NCBI GenBank assembly: GCA_947259505.1 | Contig: CAMYLT010000002.1 | Location: 124,001 to 188,000, forward strand | Direction: 5' to 3' | Length of the DNA: 64,000 nucleotides | From: an uncultured Porticoccus sp. | GTDB taxonomy: Bacteria; Pseudomonadota; Gammaproteobacteria; Pseudomonadales; Porticoccaceae | In this document: in pieces, positions 43,787-53,316 of the stretch | How positions within the stretch are numbered: the first letter of the stretch is position 1 | Layout: the number at the start of each line of letters is the position of its first letter | Notes under the pieces: generated by a model | What the model was told of the DNA's origin: nothing | Seen by the model: only the letters and a program-made list of their open reading frames with translations | The model's database searches: none | Translations under genes and position numbers: made by a program

Positions 43787-46171
43787 TTACCCCCGGAGGC
43801 TCGCTGAAAACTGTTCTTTCATGGCTGATACTACGCTTTCAACGGCAGCATTTATTTCTTCTTCAGTTAGGGTGCGCGAACTGTCCCTAAACGTCAAGCC
43901 CATCCCAATACTTTTTCTATTGTTTTCAATACCTTTTCCTTGATAGACATCAAATATCTTTAAGTCAATAAGGTAACTCCCCGCATTCTGACGAACGGTG
44001 TTGCAGAGGGCTTCAGCGGAGACGGTTTCCTCAACGATCAGCGCCAAGTCACGTCGTACTTCCGGAAACTTGCTGATCCCCTTAAAAGCCGGCAACTGGC
44101 TCTCTATCACTCCAGACAACAATAACTCGAAAAGAAATACCGGCTGACCAAGGTCCAATACTTTCTGCAAACGCGGGTGCAGCTGCCCTATATAGCCCAC
44201 CAGCCGTCCGTTCCGCTCGATACGTGCACATTGACCAGGATGCAGGGCCGGATGGCTGTCATCTGCAATAAAACAGAACTGATCAAAGCTGTGGCCCTGC
44301 TGCAGCAAAGCTTCCACATCAGCTTTCACGTCGAAGAAATCTACTGCTTCACGACTGTTTGTCCAGCGCTCGGGCAGGCGACTGCCGGTAATGGCTCCGG
44401 CAATCATGGATTGCTGCTCTAGCCCCTCATGACCAGGGATAAAACGCAAACCGGTTTCAAAAATCCTCACACGGCTTTGCTGACGATTCAGGTTACGCCT
44501 CACAGTCGGCAGCAAACCAGACCATAGCGTCGTGCGCATCACCGCCATATCACTGGCAATCGGATTAGCCAGCGCCACACTCTCCAATCCAGGGGATAAG
44601 TACTTTTGTACATCAGGATCAACAAAACAGTATGTGATGGCTTCACGATAGCCGCGACCTGTCAGCTGCTGACGCAATGTCGACAATGCCGTCACTCGTT
44701 CGTTACTACCAACAATTGGCAAGCTCGCGCTGATAGTGGCGGTCGGCAAACGGTTGTAACCGTAAATACGCGCCACCTCCTCTATCAGATCCATATCAAT
44801 GGAAAGATCAAAACGCCAGCTTGGTGCACGACATGACCAGCCCTGCCCATCCGATGCAAAGATATCCAGTCCAAGGCGCCGCAGCATGTCACTGACCACA
44901 TCAGATTCAAATGTGAGAGCGAGTTGTTGCTGCAACTTGGCACGGGACAGAATAATGTTCGCCGGAACTGGCAGGTGTTGCTCCGACTCAACCTGAATAA
45001 CAGGTCCGGGTTGGCCACCCACAATCTCCAACAAAAGAGCAGTAGCCCGCTCGACAGCCACCGCTTGGAGTTTCGGATCAACACCGCGCTCAAAGCGATG
45101 GGATGAGTCCGTATGCAAAGCGTAATCGCGGGGACGCCCAGCGATAGCAATCGGGTCAAAATAGGCGCTTTCCAGGAATATATCCCGAGTCTCAGCGCAG
45201 ACAGCAGATTGTTTACCGCCCATGATGCCGGCAATGGCCAATGTTTTTTCGTGATCGGCAATCACCAGCGTATCGGCATTGAGCGAAGCCTTGGAACCAT
45301 CCAGCAACTCTACCTGATCTCCCTGCTCTGCCATGCGCACCACAATGCCACCCTGCAATCGGGCCAGATCAAAGGCATGCATTGGCTGCCCTAGTTCCAG
45401 CATTACGTAGTTGGTGACATCGACAACAGGATCAATACTGCGCAAGCCACTGCGGCGCAGTTTCTCCTGCAACCACAGCGGCGATTCTGCCGCCACATTG
45501 ACGCCGCGAATAACACGGCCAACATAGCGGGGGCAAGCGGCTGGAGCTGCCAGTTCGACGCCAAATACATCATCAAGTTGCGCTGCCACCGGAGCACAGG
45601 AGGGCTCGGTCAGGGGCATTGAATTCAATACGCCCGCTTCACGGGCCAGGCCGCGAATACTCAGGCAATCCCCACGATTGGGAGTCAAGTCCACCTCGAT
45701 CACCTGGTCATCCAGCCCGAGGTAATCGCGCAAATCAGCTCCCACATGGGCGTTGGATGGCAACTCAAACAGGCCACCAGAACCCTCGCCAAGCCCTAGC
45801 TCGTCCTCGCCACAGAGCATGCCGAATGATTCCACATCCCGCAGCTTGGCTTTGCGAATTTTCAACCCCCCTGGCAGCTGGGCACCAACTGTGGCGAAGG
45901 GAATTTTCAGGCCCTGGCGAGCATTGGGTGCCCCGCAGACAACCTGCACCTCACCGTCAGCACCCCCGGCAACCTGACAAACACGCAACTTGTCGGCGTT
46001 GGGGTGAGGTGCCACAGAGACAATTTCACCGACCACGACTCCGCTGAAGGCTGGCGCCACGGCCTCAACCGCGTCTACCTCAAGGCCAGCCATAGTCAAC
46101 TGGGCGACCAGCTCTGCGGTATCAATTGACGGGTTTACCCATTCACGCAACCAGGATTCACTGAATTTCAT
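43787..46171 (-). CDS. pheT: Phenylalanyl-tRNA synthetase beta subunit
   Basis: 794 residues, normal for the long bacterial form. Order: core start [14 protein letters not shown], tRNA-binding EMAP-like domain (about 40-150), B3/B4 editing region (about 210-390), B5 domain (about 400-475), catalytic-like core, and the C-terminal anticodon-binding domain (about 700-794, ending FSASLRG). Forms an alpha2-beta2 enzyme with PheS, whose gene precedes it by 51 bp. Confidence 0.97.
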   Translation of the reverse strand: MKFSESWLREWVNPSIDTAELVAQLTMAGLEVDAVEAVAPAFSGVVVGEIVSVAPHPNADKLRVCQVAGGADGEVQVVCGAPNARQGLKIPFATVGAQLPGGLKIRKAKLRDVESFGMLCGEDELGLGEGSGGLFELPSNAHVGADLRDYLGLDDQVIEVDLTPNRGDCLSIRGLAREAGVLNSMPLTEPSCAPVAAQLDDVFGVELAAPAACPRYVGRVIRGVNVAAESPLWLQEKLRRSGLRSIDPVVDVTNYVMLELGQPMHAFDLARLQGGIVVRMAEQGDQVELLDGSKASLNADTLVIADHEKTLAIAGIMGGKQSAVCAETRDIFLESAYFDPIAIAGRPRDYALHTDSSHRFERGVDPKLQAVAVERATALLLEIVGGQPGPVIQVESEQHLPVPANIILSRAKLQQQLALTFESDVVSDMLRRLGLDIFASDGQGWSCRAPSWRFDLSIDMDLIEEVARIYGYNRLPTATISASLPIVGSNERVTALSTLRQQLTGRGYREAITYCFVDPDVQKYLSPGLESVALANPIASDMAVMRTTLWSGLLPTVRRNLNRQQSRVRIFETGLRFIPGHEGLEQQSMIAGAITGSRLPERWTNSREAVDFFDVKADVEALLQQGHSFDQFCFIADDSHPALHPGQCARIERNGRLVGYIGQLHPRLQKVLDLGQPVFLFELLLSGVIESQLPAFKGISKFPEVRRDLALIVEETVSAEALCNTVRQNAGSYLIDLKIFDVYQGKGIENNRKSIGMGLTFRDSSRTLTEEEINAAVESVVSAMKEQFSASLRG

Positions 46172-46222
46172 TGCTCACCAAACTTATTATTTAGTTTAAA
46201 TAAACCGCATATCTATTTGTTT

Positions 46223-47260
<1,038 letters not shown>

Positions 47261-47262
47261 TC

Positions 47263-47304
47263 AAAAAATAAAAAAGGGAAAGAGCGGCGACCCTTTCCCT
47301 TTTT
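47263..47304 (-). terminator. Strong hairpin before pheS (terminator or attenuator)
   Basis: Minus strand AAAAAGGGAAAG...CTTTCCCTTTTT (12-bp perfect stem, 10-nt loop) followed by TATTTTTT. It ends the thrS-infC-rpmI-rplT unit or, as with pheM in E. coli, controls read-through into pheST. I found no leader peptide rich in Phe. Confidence 0.85.
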
Positions 47305-47342
47305 AATATGCACTATCCAGCGCCGGAAAACCGGCGCGAATA

Positions 47343-47699
47343 TTAAGCCAGGGCAGCCTTCGCCTGTCCCACAACAGCGGCAAAAGCAGCCTTGTCGTGA
47401 ACAGCCAGGTCGGCCAGAACTCGACGATCAAGCTCAATATTGGCTTTCTTCAGACCAGCAATCAGGCGGCTGTAACTCATACCTTCAGCACGTGATTGCG
47501 CGTTGATACGGGTTATCCACAATGCACGGAACGTGCGTTTTTTGACGCGACGGTCGCGGTATGCGTACTGACCAGCTTTAGTTACTGCCTGCTTGGCAAC
47601 ACGGAATACACGGCTGCGAGCACCGTAATAACCTTTTGCTGCCTTCAGAATTTTCTTGTGGCGACGGTGTGCGGTGACACCTCGTTTTACACGTGGCAT
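47343..47699 (-). CDS. rplT: Ribosomal protein L20
   Basis: 118 residues, highly basic. [29 protein letters not shown] is the family start. Binds 23S rRNA early in 50S assembly; in E. coli it also represses its own operon by binding the rpmI leader. It follows rpmI by 29 bp. Confidence 0.98.
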   Translation of the reverse strand: MPRVKRGVTAHRRHKKILKAAKGYYGARSRVFRVAKQAVTKAGQYAYRDRRVKKRTFRALWITRINAQSRAEGMSYSRLIAGLKKANIELDRRVLADLAVHDKAAFAAVVGQAKAALA

Positions 47700-47728
47700 A
47701 TCAATCTCCTCTCAAACAATTCGGTTAA

Positions 47729-47920
47729 TCAGGAACGCAACATACGATCGACGAGCGGGGAATCAGAACCATTCATGGTGCTGGTACCACGCAGGTGACG
47801 CTTACGCTTCTGCGACATTTTTGTGAGGATGTGACTTCTGTTAGCGTGCTTGTGCTTATAGCCAGCGCCAGTTTTCTTGAAACGCTTGGCCGCACCGCTA
47901 TGTACTTTTGCTTTTGGCAT
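47729..47920 (-). CDS. rpmI: Ribosomal protein L35
   Basis: 63 residues. [32 protein letters not shown] pattern is diagnostic, although KxKTHSGAAKR is the usual form. Small basic protein of the 50S subunit, co-transcribed with infC and rplT. Confidence 0.97.
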   Translation of the reverse strand: MPKAKVHSGAAKRFKKTGAGYKHKHANRSHILTKMSQKRKRHLRGTSTMNGSDSPLVDRMLRS

Positions 47921-48014
47921 TTGGGTTCTCCGTTTAAAGACGGGTTAAATATGAAAGAAGTCACTCCCGGACAGTCTGCCAACGGCTGAACGCGGGTAGT
48001 GTTGATAAATCCTT

Positions 48015-48029
48015 CAGGCCAGAGGCCTG
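48015..48029. other. Perfect hairpin between infC and rpmI
   Basis: CAGGCC-aga-GGCCTG, 13 bp after the infC stop, with no T tract. In E. coli this gap forms the L20-controlled structure; this stem could be part of such a regulator. Confidence 0.4.
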
Positions 48030-48041
48030 TGGGGGATCGAG

Positions 48042-48587
48042 TTACTTCTTCCTGCTCTTGGGGGCGATAACCATGGTCAGTTGTCGCCCTTCCATTTTGG
48101 GGAACTGCTCAACGGTACCCAGTTCTTCGAGATCCTGCTCAATGCGCTTGAGCATTTCCATCCCGAGTTCCTGGTGCGCCATTTCACGACCGCGAAACCG
48201 CAAGGTTATCTTGGCCTTATCCCCATTTTCGAGGAACCGCGTCAAATTACGTAATTTGATCTGGTAGTCCCCAATGTCCGTTCCCGGACGAAACTTCATT
48301 TCTTTGACTTGAGTCTGCTTTTGCTTCTTACGCTGTGCAGCTTGCTGTTTTTTCACTTCAAACAGCTTTTTACCGTAGTCCATGACTTTACATACGGGCG
48401 GTTCGGCATCGGGGGCTATTTCCACCAGATCCAAACCTGCCGCCAGAGCTGCGGCCAGGGCATCTTCAATACTAACAACACCCGCCTGCTCACCGTCTGC
48501 GTTCACCAAGCGAACTTCGGGAACATCGATCTCTTCGTTCATTCGAGACCGTTTCGCTGTCCCCTTGCCATAACTTTTCTTGATAAT
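48042..48587 (-). CDS. infC: Translation initiation factor IF-3, ATT start
   Basis: 181 residues from an ATT codon at 48587, which has GGAG 5 nt upstream and gives a full-length protein (IF-3 is about 180). The first internal ATG (48542) would remove 15 residues of the N-terminal domain. Linker and C-domain are clear: [44 protein letters not shown], and [12 protein letters not shown]. The rare AUU start is the known autoregulation device, because IF-3 itself rejects non-canonical starts. The ATT lies 21 bp after the thrS stop. Confidence 0.95.
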   Translation of the reverse strand: MIKKSYGKGTAKRSRMNEEIDVPEVRLVNADGEQAGVVSIEDALAAALAAGLDLVEIAPDAEPPVCKVMDYGKKLFEVKKQQAAQRKKQKQTQVKEMKFRPGTDIGDYQIKLRNLTRFLENGDKAKITLRFRGREMAHQELGMEMLKRIEQDLEELGTVEQFPKMEGRQLTMVIAPKSRKK

Positions 48588-48608
48588 CTAATCTCCGACT
48601 TCAGTCTT

Positions 48609-50525
48609 TTAAATGACGCGACCGCGGCGATTGACGTCTTGGGCGAGAAGCTCGGCAAAGGCTGAAACCTGCATGATGCCTAGATCTTCACCGCTCCGTG
48701 TACGTACAGCCACGGTCTGCGTTTCCACTTCCCTATCGCCGATTACCAGCAGATAGGGAACCTTCTGAATTGTGTGCTCGCGGATTTTAAAGCCGATCTT
48801 TTCGTTTCTCAAGTCATTTTCGACCCGGAACCCCTTGTTTTTCAAGGCATCCGCTACACTGGAAACGTAATCCGCCTGAGCATCGGTGATATTCATCACC
48901 ACTGCCTGACAAGGAGAAAGCCAAGCAGGAAATGCACCTTCGTAATGTTCAATCAGGATGCCGATGAAACGCTCAAAGGAACCGAGGATGGCGCGGTGCA
49001 ACATCACCGGCACCTGACGGGAGCCATCTTCTGCCACATACTGGGCATCAAGGCGTCCCGGCATCGAGAAATCTACCTGGATAGTGCCACACTGCCACAC
49101 CCGTTCGAGACAGTCTTTCAGAGAAAATTCGATTTTTGGCCCATAAAAGGCACCTTCTCCGGGCAAAAGCTCGTAATCCAGCCCTTTTGCGGCCAGCGCA
49201 TCAGCCAGGGCTTTCTCCGCTTTATCCCAGACCTCATCGCTGCCAACCCGTTGTTCAGGGCGCGTGGACAACCGGATAATGACATCTTCAAAACCGAAAT
49301 CCCGGTACACCTCAAACAACAGATCAGTGAAGGTAGAGACTTCCGTCTGGATCTGCGATTCGGCACAGAAAATGTGTGCATCATCCTGCACAAACCCACG
49401 CACACGCATCAGACCTTGCAACGTACCAGAAGCTTCATTGCGGTGACAGGAGCCAAATTCTGCCAGTCGTAGTGGCAGCTCACGGTAACTCTTCAAGCCC
49501 TGGTTAAATACCTGAATATGGCACGGACAGTTCATCGGCTTGACCGCGTAATCCCGAGACTCGGACTCCACCGTAAACATGTTGTCACGGAACTTGTCCC
49601 AATGGCCGGAGCGCTCCCACAAAGTTCGGTCCACCACCTGAGGTGTTTTTATCTCTCGGTAGCCATTGTGACGCTGAACATCACGCATGTAGCTTTCGAT
49701 CTGCGTGTAAATACTCCAGCCTTTCGGGTGCCAGAACACCATGCCTGGCGCTTCTTCCTGTATATGGAACAGATCAAATTTCTTGGCCAGTTTGCGATGA
49801 TCGCGCTTTTCAGCCTCTTCCAAACGGTGAAGATAGGCCTTCAATTCTTTCTTGCTGGTCCAGGCGGTACCGTAAATACGTTGCAGCATTTCATTATTGG
49901 AATCGCCGCGCCAATAGGCACCGGCCACTTTCATCAGCTTGAAATACTTTAGCTTGCCCGTAGACGGCACATGCGGGCCACGACACAGATCTTCAAAATC
50001 ACCCTGACGATAGAGCGATAGAGGCTCATTAGTAGGGATACTTTCGATAATTTCGGCTTTATACGCCTCACCAAGCTCCTTGAAGTAGGCTACCGCATCA
50101 TCTCTGGACAGAACCCGACGTGCCACAGGGCTATCAGCTTCAGCCAGCTCGGTCATCTTCGACTCAATGGCTTCGAGATCTTCCGGTGTAAATGGCCGCT
50201 GGTAGGCGAAGTCGTAATAGAAGCCATTATCGATGACCGGTCCGATGGTCACCTGGGCTTCAGGGAATAGCTGCTTCACTGCCTGAGCCAACAAATGCGC
50301 CGTCGAATGGCGGATAACCTCTAACCCTTCATCAGATTTATCCGTGATGATGGCTAATTTCACGTCGTGGTCGATCAAAAATGATGTATCGAGCAATGTG
50401 TCATCTATCTTGCCAGCCAAGGCGGCTTTGGCCAGACCGGGCCCGATATCGTCTGCGACATCATGAATAGAGACAGGGTTGGGATAACTGCGTTGACTGC
50501 CGTCAGGGAGAGTAATTACAGGCAT
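48609..50525 (-). CDS. thrS: Threonyl-tRNA synthetase
   Basis: 638 residues. N-terminal TGS domain (1-62), editing domain with [10 protein letters not shown] (His pair at about 75/79), class II core with MNCPCH (zinc Cys near 336), and the anticodon-binding C-domain (about 535-638). Length as in E. coli (642). Heads the thrS-infC-rpmI-rplT cluster and is divergent from tRNA-Val(GAC). Confidence 0.98.
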   Translation of the reverse strand: MPVITLPDGSQRSYPNPVSIHDVADDIGPGLAKAALAGKIDDTLLDTSFLIDHDVKLAIITDKSDEGLEVIRHSTAHLLAQAVKQLFPEAQVTIGPVIDNGFYYDFAYQRPFTPEDLEAIESKMTELAEADSPVARRVLSRDDAVAYFKELGEAYKAEIIESIPTNEPLSLYRQGDFEDLCRGPHVPSTGKLKYFKLMKVAGAYWRGDSNNEMLQRIYGTAWTSKKELKAYLHRLEEAEKRDHRKLAKKFDLFHIQEEAPGMVFWHPKGWSIYTQIESYMRDVQRHNGYREIKTPQVVDRTLWERSGHWDKFRDNMFTVESESRDYAVKPMNCPCHIQVFNQGLKSYRELPLRLAEFGSCHRNEASGTLQGLMRVRGFVQDDAHIFCAESQIQTEVSTFTDLLFEVYRDFGFEDVIIRLSTRPEQRVGSDEVWDKAEKALADALAAKGLDYELLPGEGAFYGPKIEFSLKDCLERVWQCGTIQVDFSMPGRLDAQYVAEDGSRQVPVMLHRAILGSFERFIGILIEHYEGAFPAWLSPCQAVVMNITDAQADYVSSVADALKNKGFRVENDLRNEKIGFKIREHTIQKVPYLLVIGDREVETQTVAVRTRSGEDLGIMQVSAFAELLAQDVNRRGRVI

Positions 50526-50606
50526 AGTGCAATCCTATTCCAGTGGTGACCCCTACGAAAGGCCACATGGTTCATGCTGCATAGCAGCGCCAAGAGTAAG
50601 CGCGCC

Positions 50607-50634
50607 ATTCTACCGGCTTAACATTGAGAATCAA
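50607..50634 (-). promoter_or_regulatory. Probable thrS promoter
   Basis: Minus-strand TTGATT, 16 bases, TAGAAT, leaving a leader of about 75 nt. In E. coli the thrS leader carries tRNA-like operator stems; I could not confirm any here. Confidence 0.6.
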
Positions 50635-50668
50635 GCTGTTATAGCCAGTGAAAAGGCGTAATTGAGGG

Positions 50669-50697
50669 TTGTCAGGGGAGGGTCCGACTGGTAAATT
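50669..50697 (+). promoter_or_regulatory. Promoter of tRNA-Val(GAC)
   Basis: TTGTCA, 17 bases, TAAATT, followed by GC-rich ACGCGCC, typical for stable RNA. Confidence 0.7.
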
Positions 50698-50726
50698 ACG
50701 CGCCTCCTCGCAGAGCACCTTTTTGC

Positions 50727-50803
50727 AGGCACGTAGCTCAGTTGGTTAGAGCACCACCTTGACATGGTGGGGGTCGGTGGTTCGAATCCACTCGTGCCTA
50801 CCA
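50727..50803 (+). tRNA. tRNA-Val (GAC)
   Basis: 77 nt with encoded CCA. Acceptor AGGCACG/CGTGCCT, anticodon loop TTGACAT, T-loop GGTTCGAATCC. Very close to E. coli valV/valW in the body. Confidence 0.97.
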
Positions 50804-50807
50804 AACA

Positions 50808-50841
50808 TAAAAAGCCCACCCTTGATGGTGGGCTTTTTTTT
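50808..50841 (+). terminator. Terminator of tRNA-Val(GAC)
   Basis: AAAAGCCCACC-cttgat-GGTGGGCTTTT, then a T run. 11-bp stem. Confidence 0.92.
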
Positions 50842-50942
50842 AACCTTCAAATCACCCTTTACTCTTACGCACCGACTCTCGCGTGCACTCACACTCAACT
50901 AGAGGGTAAACTGCCACCCTGCTAAATAGTTAAGGTTTACAT

Positions 50943-51293
50943 ATGATGCTGCGGCCGCTTCTTATTTCCTCAATCCTGCTGAACCTCCTTTTGAGTGGAT
51001 GCGCCACTTCCACTGAGAACAAAGGCATTGATCGTCTTCAGGGCCAACCACTGAGCAATATCACCAACAAGGTTGGCACGCCTGACAAACAAGAGTCACA
51101 GGGCATCTATATTTGGGAGCACACCGAGCTCATCACCATCACACGCGGGGGCGAAGAAACCGCATTTACTCGTACCACTGTGGCTGCAACCTGCAGGTTA
51201 ACCGCAGAGACCGAAGGCTCAGATGTTATCTCCAAGGTGACACTGAACGGCCACTATGATGTCTGCAACTTTTTTAGAAGCAAATTGATGTAA
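50943..51293 (+). CDS. Small lipoprotein of unknown function
   Basis: 116 residues. Signal peptide with lipobox LLLSGC (Cys at about 20), so membrane-anchored, probably outer membrane. The mature part starts with a short linker, then a segment with NKVGTPDKQESQGIYIWEH that resembles small BamE/SmpA-like lipoprotein folds (a G-x-P near the N-terminus of the domain). Two further Cys (near 83 and 107) could form a disulfide. Not recognised beyond this. Confidence 0.7.
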   Translation: MMLRPLLISSILLNLLLSGCATSTENKGIDRLQGQPLSNITNKVGTPDKQESQGIYIWEHTELITITRGGEETAFTRTTVAATCRLTAETEGSDVISKVTLNGHYDVCNFFRSKLM

Positions 51294-51412
51294 CTCAAAT
51301 AAAAGATGGGGAAGCTGGCTTCTTTTGCAACTATCACCCACCGACAAGGTCTGTTAATTAATCCAGGTGGGTAGAGGACCGGAAATCAATGTTAGAAAAT
51401 GGACCCCTTATT

Positions 51413-51817
51413 ATGAAAAAAAACACGCTTCTGGGGCTGATAGCTGCCCTGCTGTTGGCCGGTAACGTTTACGCTGCCGACGGGGATAGCTTTACCTGCA
51501 CCGTTGCCAGCATTTACAGATCGGGTGCTGGCATGTCTGTTGATACCAATGGAGAGACATTGCAATTCTCCATCAGCGGCGACACCCTGGCGATCAAAAA
51601 TACCAGTGAGGGCAAGACGCAAACCCACAACCTGGATATACAAACCCATAACCATTTTGCCGTGTTTGCCAAAAGCGAAGGACAAATGATTTTCTCCTAC
51701 CGCTTTGGAAGTGGAGCCTTTGAGTGGTCCACCGGCTTTGGCAAGGCCGGCTTTAGCAAGGATAGCGGCCACACTGGACAGCAAATGCGGTTCGCTGGCT
51801 CTTGCGTAGCTAACTAG
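51413..51817 (+). CDS. Secreted hypothetical protein
   Basis: 134 residues from the ATG at 51413, giving a classic signal peptide (MKKNTLLGLIAALLLAGNVYA, cleaved before ADGD). An in-frame ATG at 51389 has a slightly better Shine-Dalgarno (GGAA). The mature protein is beta-rich with two Cys (near the start and in the final GSCVAN), which may pair. Family not recognised. A terminator follows at once, so it is transcribed alone or with the lipoprotein 96 bp upstream. Confidence 0.7.
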   Translation: MKKNTLLGLIAALLLAGNVYAADGDSFTCTVASIYRSGAGMSVDTNGETLQFSISGDTLAIKNTSEGKTQTHNLDIQTHNHFAVFAKSEGQMIFSYRFGSGAFEWSTGFGKAGFSKDSGHTGQQMRFAGSCVAN

Positions 51818-51842
51818 GACATCCCTCTCTTCTGACTGAAAG

Positions 51843-51866
51843 CCCGTCTTCTAGACGGGTTTTTTA
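51843..51866 (+). terminator. Intrinsic terminator
   Basis: CCCGTCT-TCT-AGACGGG followed by seven Ts, 26 bp after the secreted-protein stop. Confidence 0.92.
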
Positions 51867-51904
51867 TGCCTTCAAGTTTTACGATAAAGACTACTCGCCC
51901 GGCG

Positions 51905-52531
51905 CTAGCCTGACTGGCTGTCGGCTAGCACTAATTGATTCTTTTGCAAATCCAGTTGAGCCAGGGCAATAACGGGAACATCCCATTCACGGATAGCGTC
52001 CCTGCCGCGCTCGTAGACTTTCTCGATTACGAACCCTAACGCGCAGATGCCGCAACCACTCTGGCGAAGCAGCTCCAGCATCGCCAAAATAGTGTTGCCG
52101 GTACCAAGAAAATCATCAATCAACAGCACCCGATCCGTTGAGGACAGGTACTCTGCTGAAATACTCAACTCCGTCACCTGCCCCTTGGTATGGCTTGGAG
52201 CAGTAGCCGAAAAATACTCGCCAGTCATGGTCGTTGGCCGTTTTTTCCTGGCGAACACCATGGGCACCCCCAAGGCCTGGGCTGTTGTCAACGCCGGGGC
52301 AATACCACTGGTTTCCGCCGTCACCACCAGGGAAATATTCTCAATACCGGCACCTAAGACGCGCCGGGAAAACTCCCGGCCAATCTCGGTCATCAATGCT
52401 GTATCGATGCGATGATTGAGAAAACTGCCGACCTTGAGCAACCCGTTACCGAGGTCGACGGTCTGGGCCAGCATGCGCTGTGCCAGACGATGGCGACGCA
52501 ACCCTTCCGACAGTGAATCAAGTTCAGCCAT
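51905..52531 (-). CDS. xpt: Xanthine phosphoribosyltransferase (Xpt type)
   Basis: 208 residues from the ATG at 52531 (MAELDSLSEGL). Resembles Bacillus Xpt: VGSFLNHRIDTALMTEIG (about 35-52), ETSGIAPALTTAQALGVPMVFARK, and the PRPP loop VLLIDDFLGTGNT (about 138-150). It joins xanthine and PRPP to XMP in purine salvage. The start overlaps the preceding phosphoribosyltransferase gene by 8 bp, so the two are translationally coupled. The longer frame to 52567 is less likely. Confidence 0.85.
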   Translation of the reverse strand: MAELDSLSEGLRRHRLAQRMLAQTVDLGNGLLKVGSFLNHRIDTALMTEIGREFSRRVLGAGIENISLVVTAETSGIAPALTTAQALGVPMVFARKKRPTTMTGEYFSATAPSHTKGQVTELSISAEYLSSTDRVLLIDDFLGTGNTILAMLELLRQSGCGICALGFVIEKVYERGRDAIREWDVPVIALAQLDLQKNQLVLADSQSG

Positions 52532-53180
52532 GATCGTCACGATTCTGCTGTTCAGCCAGCAACGCAATCACTTCTTCATCGCTGAGTTGAGGAAAGTCCA
52601 GATAGTAGCTGCCTACCGAACCACGATAAAAAGGTTCAACCAGAATGGCCACCACATCATCCGCCTCTGTATGCAACACCGCTGCCGTATCGGCCGGAAC
52701 CACCGGAATGGCCACCACGATGCGACCCGGTCGGCGTGACTTGAGGTCACGGATTGCTGCACGTATCGTCAGCCCGGTGGCGATACCGTCATCCACCACG
52801 ATGGCCAGCTTGCCCTTGACCGGTACAGGTGTTCGGTCGGCGAGGTAACATTGTCGGCGCCTTTTTGCCTCGGCCACTTCCGCTCTGACCCTGTGTGCGA
52901 GCCAGTCCTTATCCACCAATGCCTGCTCTCGCTCATCGCAGAGCGTCTCACCCTGCTCGGTAACGGCACAGATAGCATATTCGAGATTGCCGGGATGGCC
53001 AATTTTTCGGGGAATGATTAAATCCAATGGCATATCGAGAGCATGGGCCACTTCCAGACCAAGGGGAACGCCACCCCTTGGCAGTGCATAGACCACACCA
53101 TCGCCCCCCGCGTATTTCACGGCTAACAACGTGGCTAGGCGTTTACCTGCGTCGACCCGGTTTCGAAATAACATACCCAC
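52524..53180 (-). CDS. Phosphoribosyltransferase-family protein, substrate unknown
   Basis: 218 residues. Type I PRTase fold: N-terminal FRNRVDAGKRLA, VVYALPRGGVPLGLEVAHAL (about 29-48), and the PRPP loop IVVDDGIATGLT (about 128-139). Members of this family are often fused to or placed next to other enzymes and their substrate is unknown. It is read together with xpt (8-bp overlap), so a purine-salvage link is inferred. It is divergent from ppsA. Confidence 0.82.
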   Translation of the reverse strand: MGMLFRNRVDAGKRLATLLAVKYAGGDGVVYALPRGGVPLGLEVAHALDMPLDLIIPRKIGHPGNLEYAICAVTEQGETLCDEREQALVDKDWLAHRVRAEVAEAKRRRQCYLADRTPVPVKGKLAIVVDDGIATGLTIRAAIRDLKSRRPGRIVVAIPVVPADTAAVLHTEADDVVAILVEPFYRGSVGSYYLDFPQLSDEEVIALLAEQQNRDDHG

Positions 53181-53316
53181 TCCGACTCACACCCTTCCTC
53201 ACAAAGTCTAGAAGACCGACTTTGCGAATGCCATAAGGGGTAACCTGGGGAGTACTCCGGCATTCACCCTGTTGGCGGCCTATACTCATTGAAGAATCGC
53301 TGATGGGACAGCAGCA

